Assembly (NCBI GenBank): GCA_017616955.1
Contig: JAFZXD010000221.1
Location: 1-6,585, forward strand
From: Eubacterium sp.
GTDB lineage: Bacteria > Bacillota > Clostridia > Lachnospirales > Lachnospiraceae
Direction of reading: 5' to 3'
Length of the DNA stretch: 6,585 bases
The notes under the pieces were generated by a model, which saw only the letters and a program-made list of their open reading frames with translations, was not told the DNA's origin and made no database searches. The position numbers were made by a program, and so were the translations under genes. Below are positions 4,234-6,585 of the stretch, one piece after another (within the stretch, counting starts at the first letter, position 1; each line of letters starts with the position of its first letter).

Positions 4234-6585
4234 ATGGCAAGATTCAAAAAGACCATGGATGGTAATGAAGCTGCAGCTCATGCATCGTATATATTTACCG
4301 ATTGTGCAGCTATCTATCCTATCACTCCTTCATCACCTATGGCTGAACATACTGATGAATGGGCAACAGCCGGAAGAAAGAATATCTTCGGCAACACAGT
4401 TAAAATTCTTGAGATGGAATCTGAGGCAGGTGCAGCCGGAACAGTACACGGATCACTTGTTGCAGGTGCTATGACATCTACTTACACAGCTTCACAGGGA
4501 CTTCTTCTTATGATCCCTAACCTTTATAAGGTAGCAGGTGAAAGACTTCCGGGCGTTTTCAATGTATCTGCTCGTTGCGTAGCTTCACATGCTCTTAATA
4601 TCTTTGGTGATCACTCAGACGTTTACGCTTGTCGTCAGACAGGTTGTGCAATGCTTTGTGAGTCATCTGTACAGGAAGTTATGGACCTTACACCGGTTGC
4701 TTACATGGCAGCTCTTGAAGGAAGACTTCCATTCATCAACTTCTTTGATGGATTCCGTACATCACACGAGATTCAGAAGATTGATTGTTGGTCAAACGAA
4801 GATTTCGAAGATATCTTCCCTTATGATTCATTAGATAAATTCAGAGCTGAGGCTCTTAATCCAAATCATCCATGCGAGAAGGGATCTGCTCAGAACCCTG
4901 ACGTATTCTTCCAGACAAGAGAAGCATGCAATCCTGCATACAATGATATGCCAGCTATCGTTGAGAAGTACATGGATAAGATCAATGCTAAGATCGGTAC
5001 AGATTACAAGCTCTTCAACTACTATGGAGCTCCTGATGCAGAGAAAGTTATCGTTGCTATGGGTTCTGTATGTGATACTATCGAAGAGACTATCGATTAC
5101 CTTACAGCTAAGGGCGAGAAGGTCGGTGTTGTAAAAGTTCGTCTTTACAGACCTTTCGTTAATGATAAATTCATCGCAGCTATTCCTAAGACAGCTAAGC
5201 AGCTCATCGTTCTTGACAGAACAAAAGAGCCTGGTTCAATCGCTGAGCCACTTGCTCTTGATGTTATGGCAGCTGTACGTGGAACAGAGTTCAAGGATAC
5301 TCCTATCACAAGAGGTCGTTACGGACTTGGTTCTAAGGATACAACTCCTGCAGAGATCGTTGCTGCATTCCATAATACAGAGAAAGAAGAGTTCACACTC
5401 AGCATCTTCGATGATGTAACAAACCTTTCACTTGATTCAGGTGAGGCACTTGTTACAACACCTGAAGGAACAGTTTGCTGTAAGTTCTGGGGACTTGGAG
5501 CTGACGGTACTGTTGGTGCTAACAAGAACTCTATCAAGATTATCGGTGATAATACAGATAAGTATGTTCAGGCTTACTTTGATTATGATTCAAAGAAGTC
5601 AGGTGGTATCACAATGTCACACCTTAGATTCGGTGATAAGCCAATCAAGTCAACATACCTCATCCATAAGGCTAACTTCGTAGCTTGCCACAACGCAGCT
5701 TACGTTAAGAAGTATCACATGGTTGAAGAGCTTGTTGATGGTGGTACATTCCTTCTTAACTGCCCATGGTCAGGAGAAGAACTTGATAAGCACCTTCCTG
5801 GACAGGTTAAGAAATACATCGCTGACCACAATATCAACTTCTACACAATCGATGGTGTTAAGCTTGGTATCGAGTCAGGTATGGGACCTACACGTATCAA
5901 CACAATCCTTCAGTCAGCATTCTTCAAGCTCACAGGTATCATTCCTGAGGCAGAAGCTATCGAGCATATGAAGGCAGCTGCTAAGAAGTCATACGGTATG
6001 AAGGGTGACGATATCGTTCAGATGAACTGGAAGGCTATCGACCTTGGTGCTAACGCAGTAGTTAAGGTTGACGTTCCTGATTCATGGAAGAACGGTGTTG
6101 ATGAAGGTCTTGATTATCCTGCAGCTACACATGGTACAAAGGAACAGCAGGATTTCGTAAACGACGTTCAGATCAAGGTTTCAGCTCAGGAAGGAAATAC
6201 AATTCCTGTATCTGTAGTTGCAAGATATATGGATGGTTCTACACCATCTGGTACAGCTGCATACGAGAAGAGAGGTGTTTCCGTTTCTGTTCCTGTATGG
6301 AATGCTGATGAGTGTATCGAGTGTGGACTTTGTGCATATGTATGTCCTCATGCTGCTATCAGAACTATCGCTCTTACAGAGGACGAAGTTGCTGCAGCTC
6401 CAGAAGGATTTGTAGCAAAGGATCTCACAGGTATGCCAGGATACAAGTTCAACGTAGCTATATCTACTATGGACTGTCTTGGATGTGGATCATGTACAAA
6501 TGTTTGTGCTAAGAAGGCTATCGAGATGAAGCCTCTTGATGACGCACTTAAGGCTCAGCAGAATCTGTTTGATTATGCTATCTCA
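4234..6585 (+). CDS. nifJ: Pyruvate:ferredoxin (flavodoxin) oxidoreductase, 3' end outside window
   Basis: This enzyme converts pyruvate, CoA and oxidised ferredoxin to acetyl-CoA, CO2 and reduced ferredoxin in the cytosol of anaerobes. The frame is open to the window edge, giving 784 of the roughly 1170-1190 residues usual for the single-chain enzyme. Domain I (about 1-250) has YPITPSSP with Thr31, Glu64 and Arg114, which fall at the same numbers as the pyruvate/thiamine-site residues of the Desulfovibrio africanus enzyme. A transketolase C-terminal-like domain (about 255-405) follows, then the gamma domain with GLGADGTVGANKNSIKI from 420, then the EKR region (YEKR at 677-680), then a two-cluster ferredoxin domain with C694, C697, C700, C704 and C748, C751, C754, C758. 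The thiamine-diphosphate-binding domain and the third cluster's cysteines lie beyond the edge. The start follows AGGAGGA (4218-4224) with 9-base spacing. Codon use is strongly biased (Thr mostly ACA, Ser mostly TCA/TCT), unlike the upstream genes, fitting high expression. Confidence 0.97.
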   Translation, partial: MARFKKTMDGNEAAAHASYIFTDCAAIYPITPSSPMAEHTDEWATAGRKNIFGNTVKILEMESEAGAAGTVHGSLVAGAMTSTYTASQGLLLMIPNLYKVAGERLPGVFNVSARCVASHALNIFGDHSDVYACRQTGCAMLCESSVQEVMDLTPVAYMAALEGRLPFINFFDGFRTSHEIQKIDCWSNEDFEDIFPYDSLDKFRAEALNPNHPCEKGSAQNPDVFFQTREACNPAYNDMPAIVEKYMDKINAKIGTDYKLFNYYGAPDAEKVIVAMGSVCDTIEETIDYLTAKGEKVGVVKVRLYRPFVNDKFIAAIPKTAKQLIVLDRTKEPGSIAEPLALDVMAAVRGTEFKDTPITRGRYGLGSKDTTPAEIVAAFHNTEKEEFTLSIFDDVTNLSLDSGEALVTTPEGTVCCKFWGLGADGTVGANKNSIKIIGDNTDKYVQAYFDYDSKKSGGITMSHLRFGDKPIKSTYLIHKANFVACHNAAYVKKYHMVEELVDGGTFLLNCPWSGEELDKHLPGQVKKYIADHNINFYTIDGVKLGIESGMGPTRINTILQSAFFKLTGIIPEAEAIEHMKAAAKKSYGMKGDDIVQMNWKAIDLGANAVVKVDVPDSWKNGVDEGLDYPAATHGTKEQQDFVNDVQIKVSAQEGNTIPVSVVARYMDGSTPSGTAAYEKRGVSVSVPVWNADECIECGLCAYVCPHAAIRTIALTEDEVAAAPEGFVAKDLTGMPGYKFNVAISTMDCLGCGSCTNVCAKKAIEMKPLDDALKAQQNLFDYAIS

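Noticed and set aside
4259..6512. Many short open frames on both strands across the right third
   Set aside because: They are all out-of-frame readings of one continuous frame, 4234-6585, which encodes pyruvate:ferredoxin oxidoreductase and has no stop in the window.

Overview
The window looks like chromosome from a strictly anaerobic, low-to-moderate G+C Firmicute, most likely a clostridial Lachnospiraceae-type bacterium (Butyrivibrio/Pseudobutyrivibrio/Roseburia-like). The reasons are a single-chain pyruvate:ferredoxin oxidoreductase with very strong codon bias, purine-rich Shine-Dalgarno sites before almost every gene, AT-rich intergenic DNA, and a VTC / DUF4956 / Cthe_2159-type lipoprotein gene set that is common in that group. 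The genus is an inference; no rRNA or other marker is present.

All genes lie on the + strand, in three transcription units. (1) Positions 1-2465 are the end of an operon with overlapping genes: the C-terminal part of a VTC-type polyphosphate-polymerase-like protein (cut by the window start), a DUF4956 membrane protein, and a secreted lipoprotein with a Cthe_2159-like beta-helix carbohydrate-binding region. A long hairpin terminator follows at 2486-2529. (2) A good sigma-A-type promoter (2557-2585) drives a two-gene unit: a stand-alone acyl/peptidyl carrier protein (2633-2878) and a 355-residue protein (2898-3965) that resembles the N-terminal domain family of butirosin BtrH (papain/C39-like fold, acyl transfer from a carrier protein). 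A textbook terminator at 3972-4002 closes it. (3) A promoter at 4077-4105 with a roughly 120-base leader precedes pyruvate:ferredoxin oxidoreductase (nifJ/por), which runs off the right edge at 6585 without a stop; the first 784 codons are present.

Unit 1 suggests a membrane and cell-surface module: a cytosolic or membrane-associated polymerase fold, a multi-span membrane partner, and an exported sugar-binding lipoprotein. Its true product is not known from sequence. Unit 2 is the most unusual part: a carrier protein and a possible carrier-dependent transferase, isolated between two terminators, with no ligase, synthase or phosphopantetheinyl transferase beside it. The second protein lacks the cysteine expected of the papain-like nucleophile. 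Unit 3 is housekeeping: oxidative decarboxylation of pyruvate to acetyl-CoA with reduction of ferredoxin, central to fermentation in such organisms.
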